This document shows positions 1 through 6,333 of a DNA stretch of 13,094 bases, piece after piece. Below the pieces are notes generated by a model. The model saw nothing but the letters and a program-made list of their open reading frames with translations, made no database searches and was not told the origin of the DNA. Each line of letters opens with the position of its first letter. Position 1 is the stretch's first letter. The stretch covers positions 1-13,094 of the forward strand of contig CAKTEH010000021.1 of NCBI GenBank assembly GCA_934546935.1. Direction: 5' to 3'. The position numbers and the translations under genes were made by a program. Origin of the DNA: an uncultured Eubacteriales bacterium (GTDB lineage Bacteria; Bacillota; Clostridia; Oscillospirales; QAMX01).

Positions 1-187
1 CGATACACATTGGAAGGATCACCGCTATAGACGTCGGCAGCGCTTTTTCAACATCCAGTTTCGCCACCCGCACCAGCATCGGTACCAAAACCAGGCCTCC
101 ACCCGCACCAAATAAACCGTTAAGCACCCCCGCAAATATACCTGCGGCGGCAAAAATTATATTTTTTCTATCAAATCGGAGCATCAT
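1..187 (-). CDS. TauE/SafE family membrane permease, N-terminal part (runs off the window)
   Basis: Only the first 62 codons are present; the gene continues beyond base 1. The reading frame opens with two consecutive ATGs (187 or 184) and encodes a short basic start, then a hydrophobic helix ending in the glycine-rich segment GAGGGLVLVPML. That segment is typical of the first membrane helices of the TauE/SafE family, which exports or imports sulfite, sulfoacetate and related organosulfur anions or acts as an uncharacterised permease. Substrate cannot be read from this fragment. The start is immediately adjacent to the rlmH start on the other strand, so its ribosome site (a weak TTAGG about 8 bases upstream) and promoter must lie inside rlmH. 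Family call is good; function is inference. Confidence 0.8.
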   Translation of the reverse strand, partial: MMLRFDRKNIIFAAAGIFAGVLNGLFGAGGGLVLVPMLVRVAKLDVEKALPTSIAVILPMCI

Positions 188-667
188 ATGCTGAACCTAA
201 GCCTTTTATGTGTTGGAAAATTAAAAGAAAAGGCATTCATGGCGCTGCAGGACGAATACAGCAAACGCCTGCGCCGTTTTTGCCATTGTGATCTGATCCA
301 GCTGGAAGAACAGCGGCTGCCTGCCAACCCTTCCTTCGCGCAAATCCGTGCGGCCTTGCAAAAAGAAGGGGAGAGCATTACAGCGAAAATTCCAAAAGGA
401 GCCTATACAGTCGCCCTTTGTATTGAAGGCGGGCAAATGGCAAGCGCCGAATTTTCCAGAAAGCTTCAAGATATCGCACTGTCAACAGATAAGCTCTGTT
501 TTATCGTAGGCGGATCATATGGTTTGGATACACAGCTGAAAAAGAATGCGCAGATGCAGCTTTCTTTTTCAGAGATGACTTTTCCACACCATTTGTTCCG
601 GATCATGCTTTTAGAGCAAATTTACCGTGCCTTCGCAATCCAGGCCGGGACAGAATATCACAAATAA
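188..667 (+). CDS. rlmH: 23S rRNA (pseudouridine1915-N3)-methyltransferase RlmH
   Basis: 159 residues, the usual length for RlmH (YbeA/YydA), a SPOUT-class methyltransferase. It methylates N3 of pseudouridine 1915 in helix 69 of 23S rRNA using S-adenosylmethionine, acting on assembled 70S ribosomes. Visible signatures: the SAM-binding knot loop FIVGGSYG (residues 105-112), the LSFSEMTFPHHLFR segment (125-138), and the C-terminal LLEQIYRAF...YHK ending (141-159), whose Tyr-His lies in the active site. The start at 188 is preceded by GGAG nine bases upstream. Its start codon abuts that of the divergent TauE/SafE gene in the hexamer CATATG. Its stop lies one base from the stop of convergent spoVAE, and I see no terminator hairpin between them. 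Confidence 0.95.
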   Translation: MLNLSLLCVGKLKEKAFMALQDEYSKRLRRFCHCDLIQLEEQRLPANPSFAQIRAALQKEGESITAKIPKGAYTVALCIEGGQMASAEFSRKLQDIALSTDKLCFIVGGSYGLDTQLKKNAQMQLSFSEMTFPHHLFRIMLLEQIYRAFAIQAGTEYHK

Positions 668-668
668 C

Positions 669-1025
669 CTATGACTTATCGCCCGGCTTGAAAACCAATG
701 CGATCAGATATCCAAAGAATACTGACGCCGATATCCCAACCGCAGCCGCAGTTACGCCGCCTTTAAAAACGCCCAGCAGACCGTCCGTCACAACCGCTTC
801 ACGCACGCCTTTTGACAAAAGATAACCAAAGCCTGTTAAAGGCACCGTCGCACCCGCTCCGGCCCATTCAACCAGCGGTTTATAAACGCCTACAGCACCC
901 AGTACAATACCTGCAAGCACATAAATCACCAAGATCCGGGCAGGCGTCAGTTTGGTTTTATCAATAAGGATCTGCCCGATTGCACATAAGATCCCGCCAA
1001 CCAGAAATGCTTTTAAATAAATCAT
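669..1025 (-). CDS. spoVAE: Stage V sporulation protein AE (SpoVAE/SpoVAEb)
   Basis: 118 residues, the normal size for the SpoVAE (AEb) membrane protein. The sequence is almost entirely hydrophobic with about four membrane segments. It starts MIYLKAFLVGGILCAIGQ and contains the glycine-rich stretches TGFGYLLSKGVREAV and FKGGVTAAAVGISASV typical of the family. In Bacillus and Clostridium, SpoVA proteins form the inner-membrane channel that moves dipicolinic acid into the forespore and releases it on germination. The ATG overlaps the stop of the upstream spoVAD remnant by four bases (ATGA), the classic spoVA operon arrangement, so the two were translationally coupled. Because spoVAD is truncated and no promoter is visible upstream, this intact gene may no longer be expressed from here. 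Confidence 0.93.
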   Translation of the reverse strand: MIYLKAFLVGGILCAIGQILIDKTKLTPARILVIYVLAGIVLGAVGVYKPLVEWAGAGATVPLTGFGYLLSKGVREAVVTDGLLGVFKGGVTAAAVGISASVFFGYLIALVFKPGDKS

Positions 1026-1486
1026 GCCTGCCCTCCATTTTCAATCTCAATCAAATGGCAGATCGAAGGAATACTTTCCCCCTGCTGCAGTGCAACCGGA
1101 CTCATCAGCGCGCCCGTCGCACAGAAGAGGATATGATTCCAGCGGCCCATCCGCATGCCGTTGAGAATGTGCCCGCACAATACGCTTGCACCGCAGCCGC
1201 AACCTGAGCCTCCGGAATGCACATCCTGACCCTGGACATCATAAATCATTGTACCACAGTCATTATATACCGGCGCGATGTCTATTCCGTCATCTCGGAA
1301 AGCATCTATTAAGATATTTTTCCCAACCGTTGCCAAATCTCCGGTCAGGATCAGATCATAATCGGCTGGGGCAGTACCGGTATCCTGAAAAAAAGCTGAT
1401 ATGGTGTCATACGCGGCAGGTGCCGTGATTAAGGATGCACAAATTCCTGGTTGGAGAGGAAACAAATCCGAATAGAGCTTATCCAC
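1022..1486 (-). pseudogene. spoVAD: Stage V sporulation protein AD, C-terminal half only (truncated)
   Basis: The ORF encodes 154 residues matching the second half of SpoVAD, a thiolase-fold protein of about 330-340 residues that binds dipicolinic acid in the SpoVA complex. Recognisable segments: TAPAAYDTISAFF, YDLILTGDLATVGKNIL, the HSGGSGCGCGASVL motif (about residues 91-104) and WNHILFCATGALMSP. The N-terminal half is absent. In frame upstream there is a TAG at 1499-1501, and no SpoVAD-like sequence continues on this strand, which is occupied by the divergent marR gene. The only available start is GTG at 1486, directly at the foot of a 13-bp inverted repeat, leaving no room for a promoter. 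I read it as a decayed remnant. A half-protein still coupled to spoVAE is the alternative. Confidence 0.75.
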
Positions 1487-1527
1487 AAAAATTCCCGGCT
1501 AACTTTTAATGTATGCCGGGAATTTTT
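1487..1527. terminator. 13-bp inverted repeat, terminator-like in both directions
   Basis: Arms AAAAATTCCCGGC (1487-1499) and GCCGGGAATTTTT (1515-1527) are perfect complements around a 15-base loop. In either direction the RNA would form a GC-core stem ending in a run of U, as in an intrinsic terminator. On the minus strand it ends exactly where the spoVAD remnant's GTG begins. On the plus strand it precedes the marR promoter. It may shield the two divergent units from each other, or be a leftover terminator from the deletion that shortened spoVAD. Confidence 0.6.
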
Positions 1528-1541
1528 ATTTCTGTCCGCGC

Positions 1542-1570
1542 TTGACAAGCGGCCAGAAGGATGTTATTCT
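1542..1570 (+). promoter_or_regulatory. Predicted sigma-A promoter of the marR/SPT/SDR operon
   Basis: TTGACA at 1542-1547, a 17-base spacer, then TATTCT at 1565-1570. Transcription would begin near 1577, about 50 bases before the preferred marR start, inside an AT-rich leader carrying palindromes. Confidence 0.7.
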
Positions 1571-1604
1571 ATAAATAGATTTATATTTAATGTTTTATAT
1601 AAAA
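1571..1604. promoter_or_regulatory. AT-rich palindromes, candidate MarR operator
   Basis: Two perfect palindromes lie just downstream of the -10 box: ATAAAT-AG-ATTTAT (1571-1584) and TTTTATATAAAA (1593-1604). MarR-family dimers bind short inverted repeats overlapping or just after their own promoters, so these are natural candidates for autoregulation of the operon. The caveat is that AT-rich sequence produces such palindromes by chance. Confidence 0.4.
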
Positions 1605-1625
1605 TTTTAAATGGAGTTGATATCT

Positions 1626-2060
1626 GTGATTTACGACAGTGCAGTAGAAGCATATGAAGCGCTCCGGCTGATAAACTACCGGGATATATTCTGCCGTATC
1701 AAAGAAAAGGATGGGAGTCTGAGCGCAACAGAAGCTTTTGCAGTGGATGTGATTTATCTGCTTGGCATGCCTACAATTTCTGAATTTGCGGATTATCTGG
1801 GAATTTCCCAACCCAATGCAACTTATAAGGCCAATAATCTGGCAGCGAAGGGCTATATTACAAAATCCACCCCGCCCGATGACAAGCGGGAGTGCCGGCT
1901 TTCGGTAGGCGACAAATTTTATGCATACTTCGACACAGAAGCAGGATTTATAAAACAAGCAATCCAGCGCCTGGGCGAGCAGTTTTCGCAGCAAGAATTA
2001 GGCGTATTTGAAAAAATTCTCCGGGCGCTGACCCAGGCCATGCAGAAAATGGAGGGCTGA
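1626..2060 (+). CDS. MarR-family winged-helix transcriptional regulator
   Basis: 144 residues from GTG 1626, a typical MarR length. I prefer this start because GGAG lies nine bases upstream. An in-frame ATG at 1611 adds five residues but has only AT-rich sequence before it. Visible architecture: an N-terminal dimerisation helix, a helix-turn-helix with recognition helix SQPNATYKANNLAAKGYI (about 61-78), a wing with the conserved DDKRECRLSV (about 85-94, the family's D-R-R element), and a C-terminal dimerisation helix. MarR proteins are usually ligand-responsive repressors of adjacent genes; lipid or phenolic ligands are common. It is the first gene of the operon, two bases before the SPT-like gene, so it probably controls that gene and itself. 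The ligand is unknown. Confidence 0.88.
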   Translation: MIYDSAVEAYEALRLINYRDIFCRIKEKDGSLSATEAFAVDVIYLLGMPTISEFADYLGISQPNATYKANNLAAKGYITKSTPPDDKRECRLSVGDKFYAYFDTEAGFIKQAIQRLGEQFSQQELGVFEKILRALTQAMQKMEG

Positions 2061-2062
2061 AA

Positions 2063-3247
2063 ATGGATATCTTTAAAAAGTGCCATGATTTTACCCTGGC
2101 AAAAGAGTACCGAGAAAAAGGCATCTATCCTTATTTCCATGCATTGGAGTCACGGCAGGACGTCGAGGTTGTTATGGAAGGGAAGCGGCGCATTATGCTC
2201 GGTTCCAACAACTATCTCGGGCTGACCGCCTGCCCGGAGGTTGTAGAGGCGGGAATCCACGCTTTTGAGAGATATGGATCCGGCTGCTCTGGATCCCGTT
2301 TTTTAAACGGGACCCTTGAAATGCATTTGGAACTAGAGGCAGAGCTCGCCGCTTTTCTCCGTAAAGAAGCTGTCGTAACATTTTCTACCGGTTTTCAATC
2401 TAACCTGGGTATTATTAGTGCTATCGTCGGCCGCGGCGACTATGTCATCTGCGACCGGGAAAACCATGCAAGTATTTATGACGGATGCCGCCTAAGCTAT
2501 GGGAAAATGCTGCGCTACCGTCATAATGACATGCAAGAACTTGAAAAAATCCTCGCTGCAATCCCGGATGAAGCGGGACGCCTCATTGTCACAGACGGCG
2601 TCTTTTCAATGGGTGGGGACATTGCCAATCTTCCTGAAATTGTACATCTGGCAGAAAAATATAGTGCACGCGTCATGGTCGATGACGCGCACGGGCTTGG
2701 TGTGCTTGGGGAGGGCGGCCGTGGTACCGCAAGCCACTTCGGTTTAGAAGATAAGGTTGATATTTATATGGGCACCTTCAGCAAATCGTTAGCGAGTCTC
2801 GGAGGCTATATGGCAGCAAGCGCGGAAGTAGCCGATTATGTGCGCCATAATTCCCGGCCATTTATCTTTTCTGCATCCATTACACCGCCAAGCTGTGCAA
2901 CCGCACTGGCCGCATTGCGTTATATGCGGCGAAATCCTCAGATTGTGGAACGTCTTGCCGCACTTTCCCGTTATGCGCGGCAGGGCCTGACGGCGCGTGG
3001 AGTAAAATTCAGGGAGTCTACAAGCTCTGCAACGCCAATTATCCCACTGTATACATACACTACGGAAAATACACTGCGCAGGACCAAACAGCTGTATGAT
3101 GCAGGCGTCTATGTCAACCCGGTGCTCCCACCTGCCACGCCGCCGAATGAATGCCTTCTGCGCACAAGCTACATGGCGACACATACCGAAACGTTGCTTG
3201 ACGAGGCGATGGATATCATTGCACAGGTAATGCAGGATGATGCATAA
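2063..3247 (+). CDS. Serine palmitoyltransferase-like alpha-oxoamine synthase (PLP-dependent)
   Basis: 394 residues, fold-type I PLP enzyme of the alpha-oxoamine synthase family (SPT, KBL, BioF), which condenses an amino acid with an acyl thioester and releases CO2. Active-site residues are all present: H135 in NHASIYDG (stacks on PLP), D207 and H210 in VDDAHGLG, and the Schiff-base lysine K241 in GTFSKSLASLGG. Segments YPYF (22-25), GSNNYLGLT (47-55), GSGCSGSRFLNGTLEMH (72-88) and the HNDM...DGVFSMGGDIANLPEIV stretch look closest, from memory, to Bacteroides serine palmitoyltransferase. That enzyme makes 3-ketosphinganine from serine and acyl-CoA or acyl-ACP. GGAGG precedes the ATG. There is no bio or threonine-degradation gene nearby. 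KBL- or BioF-like activity, or another aminoketone or sulfonolipid product, is the alternative. Confidence 0.8.
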   Translation: MDIFKKCHDFTLAKEYREKGIYPYFHALESRQDVEVVMEGKRRIMLGSNNYLGLTACPEVVEAGIHAFERYGSGCSGSRFLNGTLEMHLELEAELAAFLRKEAVVTFSTGFQSNLGIISAIVGRGDYVICDRENHASIYDGCRLSYGKMLRYRHNDMQELEKILAAIPDEAGRLIVTDGVFSMGGDIANLPEIVHLAEKYSARVMVDDAHGLGVLGEGGRGTASHFGLEDKVDIYMGTFSKSLASLGGYMAASAEVADYVRHNSRPFIFSASITPPSCATALAALRYMRRNPQIVERLAALSRYARQGLTARGVKFRESTSSATPIIPLYTYTTENTLRRTKQLYDAGVYVNPVLPPATPPNECLLRTSYMATHTETLLDEAMDIIAQVMQDDA

Positions 3248-4031
3248 AGTCATCGTCATTACAGGAGGAACAAGTGGGATCGGCGCCGCCTGTGCACAGG
3301 CTTTTGCCGCGCAGGGGTGCGCAGTCTATACGATCAGTCGGCACGAGAAAGACTTGCCGGGCGTCGTTTCCCTACGGGCGGACGTAACGGATGCACAAGC
3401 AACGGCGCAGCAGCTGAAACTGGTAGTCGAGCAGGAAGGCCGGATCGATATCCTGCTTTGCTGCGCCGGTTTTGGTATTTCTGGCGCTTTGGAATTTACA
3501 GAGTCCGTCGACGCGCATCGACAGCTGGAAGTCAATTTGTTTGGTATGGATAACGCTGTCAAAGCCGTACTTCCGCAGATGCGCAGGCAGGGAAGTGGGA
3601 AAATCATTGTCATCAGCTCCGTCGCAGCGTGTGTTTCCATTCCTTTCCAAGGCTGGTATTCCGTTTCCAAAGCAGCAGCCAACGCATATATTCTCGCACT
3701 TTCCAACGAAGCACGTGATTTCGGTATCCAGTCCTGCGTTGTGATGCCGGGAGATATCCATACCGGATTTACCCAGGCGCGCCGAAAATCCGAATCTGGG
3801 GATATGGTCTATGCGGGCCGAATTTCCCGCAGCGTCGCGCGCATGGAAAAAGACGAGCTTAATGGCATGCCGCCGGAAGCAGTAGCACGCCTTGTCAGCC
3901 GCCTTTCGTGCAAACGGCGCTTAAAGCCCATGTATTCGGTTGGGCTGGCATACAAGGCCGTATGCATTTTGGCAAAGCTGCTTCCTGCCGGCCTTGTCAA
4001 CCGCATCGTTTATTCCTTGTACGGTAAATAA
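3237..4031 (+). CDS. Short-chain dehydrogenase/reductase, candidate 3-ketosphinganine-type reductase
   Basis: 264 residues, a classical SDR. The Rossmann motif TGGTSGIG (9-16) binds NAD(P)H, and the catalytic residues are S128, Y141 and K145 (YSVSK) with N100 in the EVNLFG segment. The usual NNAG strand is CCAG here (75-78). A hydrophobic C-terminal tail (about 237-261) could sit on the membrane, as in lipid-acting SDRs such as 3-ketodihydrosphingosine reductase. The gene overlaps the SPT-like gene by 11 bases (start at ATG 3237 or 3240), so the products are likely made together. The expected job is reduction of the ketone produced upstream. This is inferred from operon position and SDR type; the sequence alone does not fix the substrate. 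Confidence 0.85.
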   Translation: MMHKVIVITGGTSGIGAACAQAFAAQGCAVYTISRHEKDLPGVVSLRADVTDAQATAQQLKLVVEQEGRIDILLCCAGFGISGALEFTESVDAHRQLEVNLFGMDNAVKAVLPQMRRQGSGKIIVISSVAACVSIPFQGWYSVSKAAANAYILALSNEARDFGIQSCVVMPGDIHTGFTQARRKSESGDMVYAGRISRSVARMEKDELNGMPPEAVARLVSRLSCKRRLKPMYSVGLAYKAVCILAKLLPAGLVNRIVYSLYGK

Positions 4032-4039
4032 CAAATCAT

Positions 4040-4076
4040 AAAAGGGTATGGCGCTGCAGCGCCATACCCTTTTTAT
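4040..4076 (+). terminator. Strong palindromic terminator between convergent units
   Basis: Arms of 17 bases (4040-4056 and 4057-4073) are perfect complements about the centre CTGCAG, with AAAAGGG on the left and CCCTTTT on the right. It ends the marR/SPT/SDR operon and, being symmetric with A and T runs on both sides, can also stop the convergent aldo/keto reductase transcript. Confidence 0.9.
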
Positions 4077-4122
4077 AAAATGTTCAATTCCTCAGTCTAT
4101 TCCATCCCAAAAGGCAGCCCGG

Positions 4123-5301
4123 TTACGACTGCCATACCTCACGGATCTTCGCAAGCTGCTCCGGAATATTCAAATGATACTCACAGAATTCATTACAGGC
4201 GCCGCAGGCAACGCAGGCTTCAGCATTGGGGAGCGGAAGCGCGCGGTATTGTTCCTCAAACGGTTTCTGATCACGTCCGAGCGCACCAGCCAATTTATAG
4301 CGAGCATAAATTCCCAAAATATCCGGGAAATTAATTCCTTGGGGACAGGCAAATTTTTCAAGGCAGTGCGTACATTCACGGCAGATATTATCAAAATGCT
4401 TGGATACAAGATCTGCCTGCGCCATCAGTGCGCCCCGCTGCTGCTGCGTCAATACAGGTTGAACAGACGCCTCTATATCTTCTGCAAATTCTTTCGGATA
4501 ACGCGCGCCTGCATCAACCGTAGAAACATAAGGATTGGCTAAAACAAAGCGGAGCATATCCCCATAACCGATATCGCAGATGCCGCGGATAATCTGTGCA
4601 GTCGGAACCATTGCATTGCCGTTAAACGCTTTCATATTGACAAATGCTACGCCGTGTTCATAAGCATAACGTATCAGATCGATATCTCCGTCTTCCCCAA
4701 TACTGCGGTTAAATACATTATACGGCAGCTCCATAACCTGAAAATCTCCAGTATCAATCGCCTCTTTGATTTCTTTTCCGTCACCATAATGCGCGGAGAA
4801 GCCTAGATAAGTAAAATCTCCTGCTGCCTGGCGCTGCTTTGCATGGCTGATCGCGCCAACTTCCTGCATACTCTGCCAACGGTCCGCCTTAATCCCATGG
4901 AAGAAAACAACAAGCTTGATCTCTACATTGCCAATAAACAGGCCGGATGATGTTTTCTTTACGCGCAGGCGCTCCAGGCTTACCGCAAATTCCTCATCAA
5001 AGACCTCTGGGCTATATCCATGGTTTTTTGTAATGATTACAATGGGCTCATCAATATCCGTACGGTTTTCCAAAACTTCGCCGATAATTTCTTCGCTGGC
5101 AATAAATTCCCCGGAACCATTCGTGCCGGTATACGCCCAAGCAGTATCAATCAGATTAATTCCCTGATCCAGAACGTAATTGACCATATCTATTGCTTCC
5201 TGCCTGGTTTTCAGCATGCGGAGGTTCATTGCACCTAATGAAACTTCGGATACTAAAAGCCCGGTTTTTCCAAAAGGACGGCGTTTTACGACAGTTTTCA
5301 T
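4123..5301 (-). CDS. Aldo/keto reductase with C-terminal iron-sulfur domain
   Basis: 392 residues. The N-terminal TIM barrel has the aldo/keto reductase tetrad D52 and Y57 (IDTAWAY), K92 (ITKNHGY) and H135 (FFHGIK). The C-terminus carries two cysteine clusters, C307-x2-C-x2-C313-x5-C319-P and C363-x2-C-x2-C369-x3-C373, able to hold one or two [4Fe-4S] centres, as in the COG1453 group of oxidoreductases of anaerobes. Between SLERL and the catalytic HG there are about 12 extra residues (KKTSSGLFIGNVEI) relative to a minimal barrel; I believe this is a subfamily trait. Substrate is unknown; a cytoplasmic ferredoxin-linked or NAD(P)H-linked reductase is likely. The ATG is preceded by AAGGAG nine bases upstream. 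It lies downstream of a hairpin terminator, so it is probably its own transcription unit. Confidence 0.9.
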   Translation of the reverse strand: MKTVVKRRPFGKTGLLVSEVSLGAMNLRMLKTRQEAIDMVNYVLDQGINLIDTAWAYTGTNGSGEFIASEEIIGEVLENRTDIDEPIVIITKNHGYSPEVFDEEFAVSLERLRVKKTSSGLFIGNVEIKLVVFFHGIKADRWQSMQEVGAISHAKQRQAAGDFTYLGFSAHYGDGKEIKEAIDTGDFQVMELPYNVFNRSIGEDGDIDLIRYAYEHGVAFVNMKAFNGNAMVPTAQIIRGICDIGYGDMLRFVLANPYVSTVDAGARYPKEFAEDIEASVQPVLTQQQRGALMAQADLVSKHFDNICRECTHCLEKFACPQGINFPDILGIYARYKLAGALGRDQKPFEEQYRALPLPNAEACVACGACNEFCEYHLNIPEQLAKIREVWQS

Positions 5302-5342
5302 AAATAAAATCTCCTTGCATATTTCGTTAACCTATTTTACCA

Positions 5343-5381
5343 TAAAATCCCGCGCAATGCAAAGCATTGCGCGGGATTTTA
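5343..5381 (-). terminator. Long hairpin terminator after the GDPD unit
   Basis: Arms 5343-5360 and 5364-5381 form a perfect 18-bp stem with an AAA/TTT loop, with a GC-rich core (CCCGCGC) and A/T-rich ends (TAAAATCCC...GGGATTTTA). Read on the minus strand it ends in ATTTTA. It separates the GDPD unit from the aldo/keto reductase. The first bases of the stem supply the stop codon of the small ORF at 5379-5480. Confidence 0.85.
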
Positions 5382-5480
5382 CATAATCGTTCTTTTACAA
5401 AAAGCATAATAAATCATTAAAGCTATACACAGTATAATTACCGTGCAAAATAAAAAGAGTTTTCCAGCCTTATATCTCAT
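5379..5480 (-). CDS. Putative 33-residue single-span membrane peptide
   Basis: A short frame starts at ATG 5480, overlapping the GDPD stop codon by 11 bases, and ends in TAA at 5381-5379, at the edge of the terminator stem. The product begins MRYKAGK, continues with about 20 hydrophobic residues (LFLFCTVIILCIALMIYYAF) and ends CKRTIM: a basic start, one membrane span and a basic tail. I recognise no family. Translation would depend on coupling to GDPD, since only a distant AAGG is seen upstream. The fit between the GDPD stop and the terminator, filled end to end by a clean transmembrane frame, argues for a real gene. A chance ORF in AT-rich sequence is the alternative. Confidence 0.42.
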   Translation of the reverse strand: MRYKAGKLFLFCTVIILCIALMIYYAFCKRTIM

Positions 5481-6333
5481 TTACAGTACCAGCACCTTCT
5501 GATTCGTCATAAAGTATCCTGGGCGCTTCAAAATCCTCAAAAATAATCATATCCACGTCCTGGCCGCACAATTTTTCAAAGTCCTGCGGCGATCGAACCG
5601 TCCAGGCTGCAGAAAGGCCCTTGAGCACACCGGTTGCCAGGCGATAATTGAAGTTGTGCATTTCCTCATGACGGTAGGCTATAAAATGCGGTTTGGACAA
5701 TAAGTTCAACAGCAGATTTGCAAATACAAAATTTTCAATCCAAAGCCTTTGCCCCGATGAACGACAGACAAGCTGCCCCCGCATCCACTTGGGACGTCTT
5801 TTCCGCAAGTAGGCGAGGATCCTCGGATCAAAGGATTCCACACAAAACGCACCTGTATAACCGTCAAGCACCGCAATCGCAGCGTCGCAAAACGGCTTAT
5901 AATCCCTGCGATGCTTAAATTCTATGATCAAGGGAACTCGCGCGCCGACAGTATCCAGTACTTTTGACAGCAACGGAATCGTGTGCTCTGTGCCGGAAAG
6001 ACGCAGTTTACGCATTTGCTGATAGCCCGTCTGGTCAACGCGGCGCTTATCCGCACACAGCCGGGAAAAATCATCATCATGGAATACCACAATTTTTCCA
6101 TCCTTGCTCATATGCACATCCAGCTCGATCCCATATCCCGCCTGCGCAGCCGCAGCAAAAGCGGCAAGGGAATTTTCTGGAATTTCAGCGCTATGCAGTC
6201 CCCGGTGCGCATAGGCACGGTTAGCAAACGTCTCATAATCCTGCGGCGTAGCGTCCGATGGACAAATCAGCAAAAGCCAGAACAAAACAAACAAAACAAT
6301 AAGGAGCACACTTATCAATATTATCGTCAGCAT
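5470..6333 (-). CDS. Membrane-anchored glycerophosphodiester phosphodiesterase
   Basis: 287 residues. An N-terminal hydrophobic helix (about 2-24, LTIILISVLLIVLFVLFWLL) anchors the protein, followed by a GDPD TIM barrel. Catalytic and metal residues are visible: H43-R44 in YAHRGLHS, E53 in PENSLAAF, E70 and D72 in IELDVHMSKDGK, H85 in VVFHDD, and E138/K140 in IIEFKHR. GDPDs split deacylated phospholipids such as glycerophosphocholine into glycerol-3-phosphate and the alcohol. Anchored forms may act on lipids or teichoic-acid polymers at the cell surface. A ribosome site (AGGAAG) lies six bases before the ATG. A consensus promoter lies about 180 bases upstream, giving a leader of about 170 bases. 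It is probably co-transcribed with the small membrane ORF. Confidence 0.92.
   Translation of the reverse strand: MLTIILISVLLIVLFVLFWLLLICPSDATPQDYETFANRAYAHRGLHSAEIPENSLAAFAAAAQAGYGIELDVHMSKDGKIVVFHDDDFSRLCADKRRVDQTGYQQMRKLRLSGTEHTIPLLSKVLDTVGARVPLIIEFKHRRDYKPFCDAAIAVLDGYTGAFCVESFDPRILAYLRKRRPKWMRGQLVCRSSGQRLWIENFVFANLLLNLLSKPHFIAYRHEEMHNFNYRLATGVLKGLSAAWTVRSPQDFEKLCGQDVDMIIFEDFEAPRILYDESEGAGTVNEI

Noticed and set aside
1487..1527. Inverted repeat as an insertion-sequence end
   Set aside because: Both arms lie together around a 15-base loop with U runs, and there is no transposase or matching distant repeat in the window. Terminator-like is the simpler reading.
1611..1625. ATG 1611 as the marR start
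   Set aside because: It has only AT-rich sequence upstream. GTG 1626 has GGAG at the right distance. The longer form cannot be fully excluded.
2063..4031. Kbl/Tdh threonine-degradation pair or a biotin (BioF) locus
   Set aside because: The partner is a classical 264-residue SDR with YxxxK, not a threonine dehydrogenase of either known type, and no other bio gene is present. The synthase segments look closer to SPT, though specificity is unproven.
4048..4542. Plus-strand 164-residue ORF
   Set aside because: It is antisense to the well-supported aldo/keto reductase, shows no family character and begins inside the terminator.
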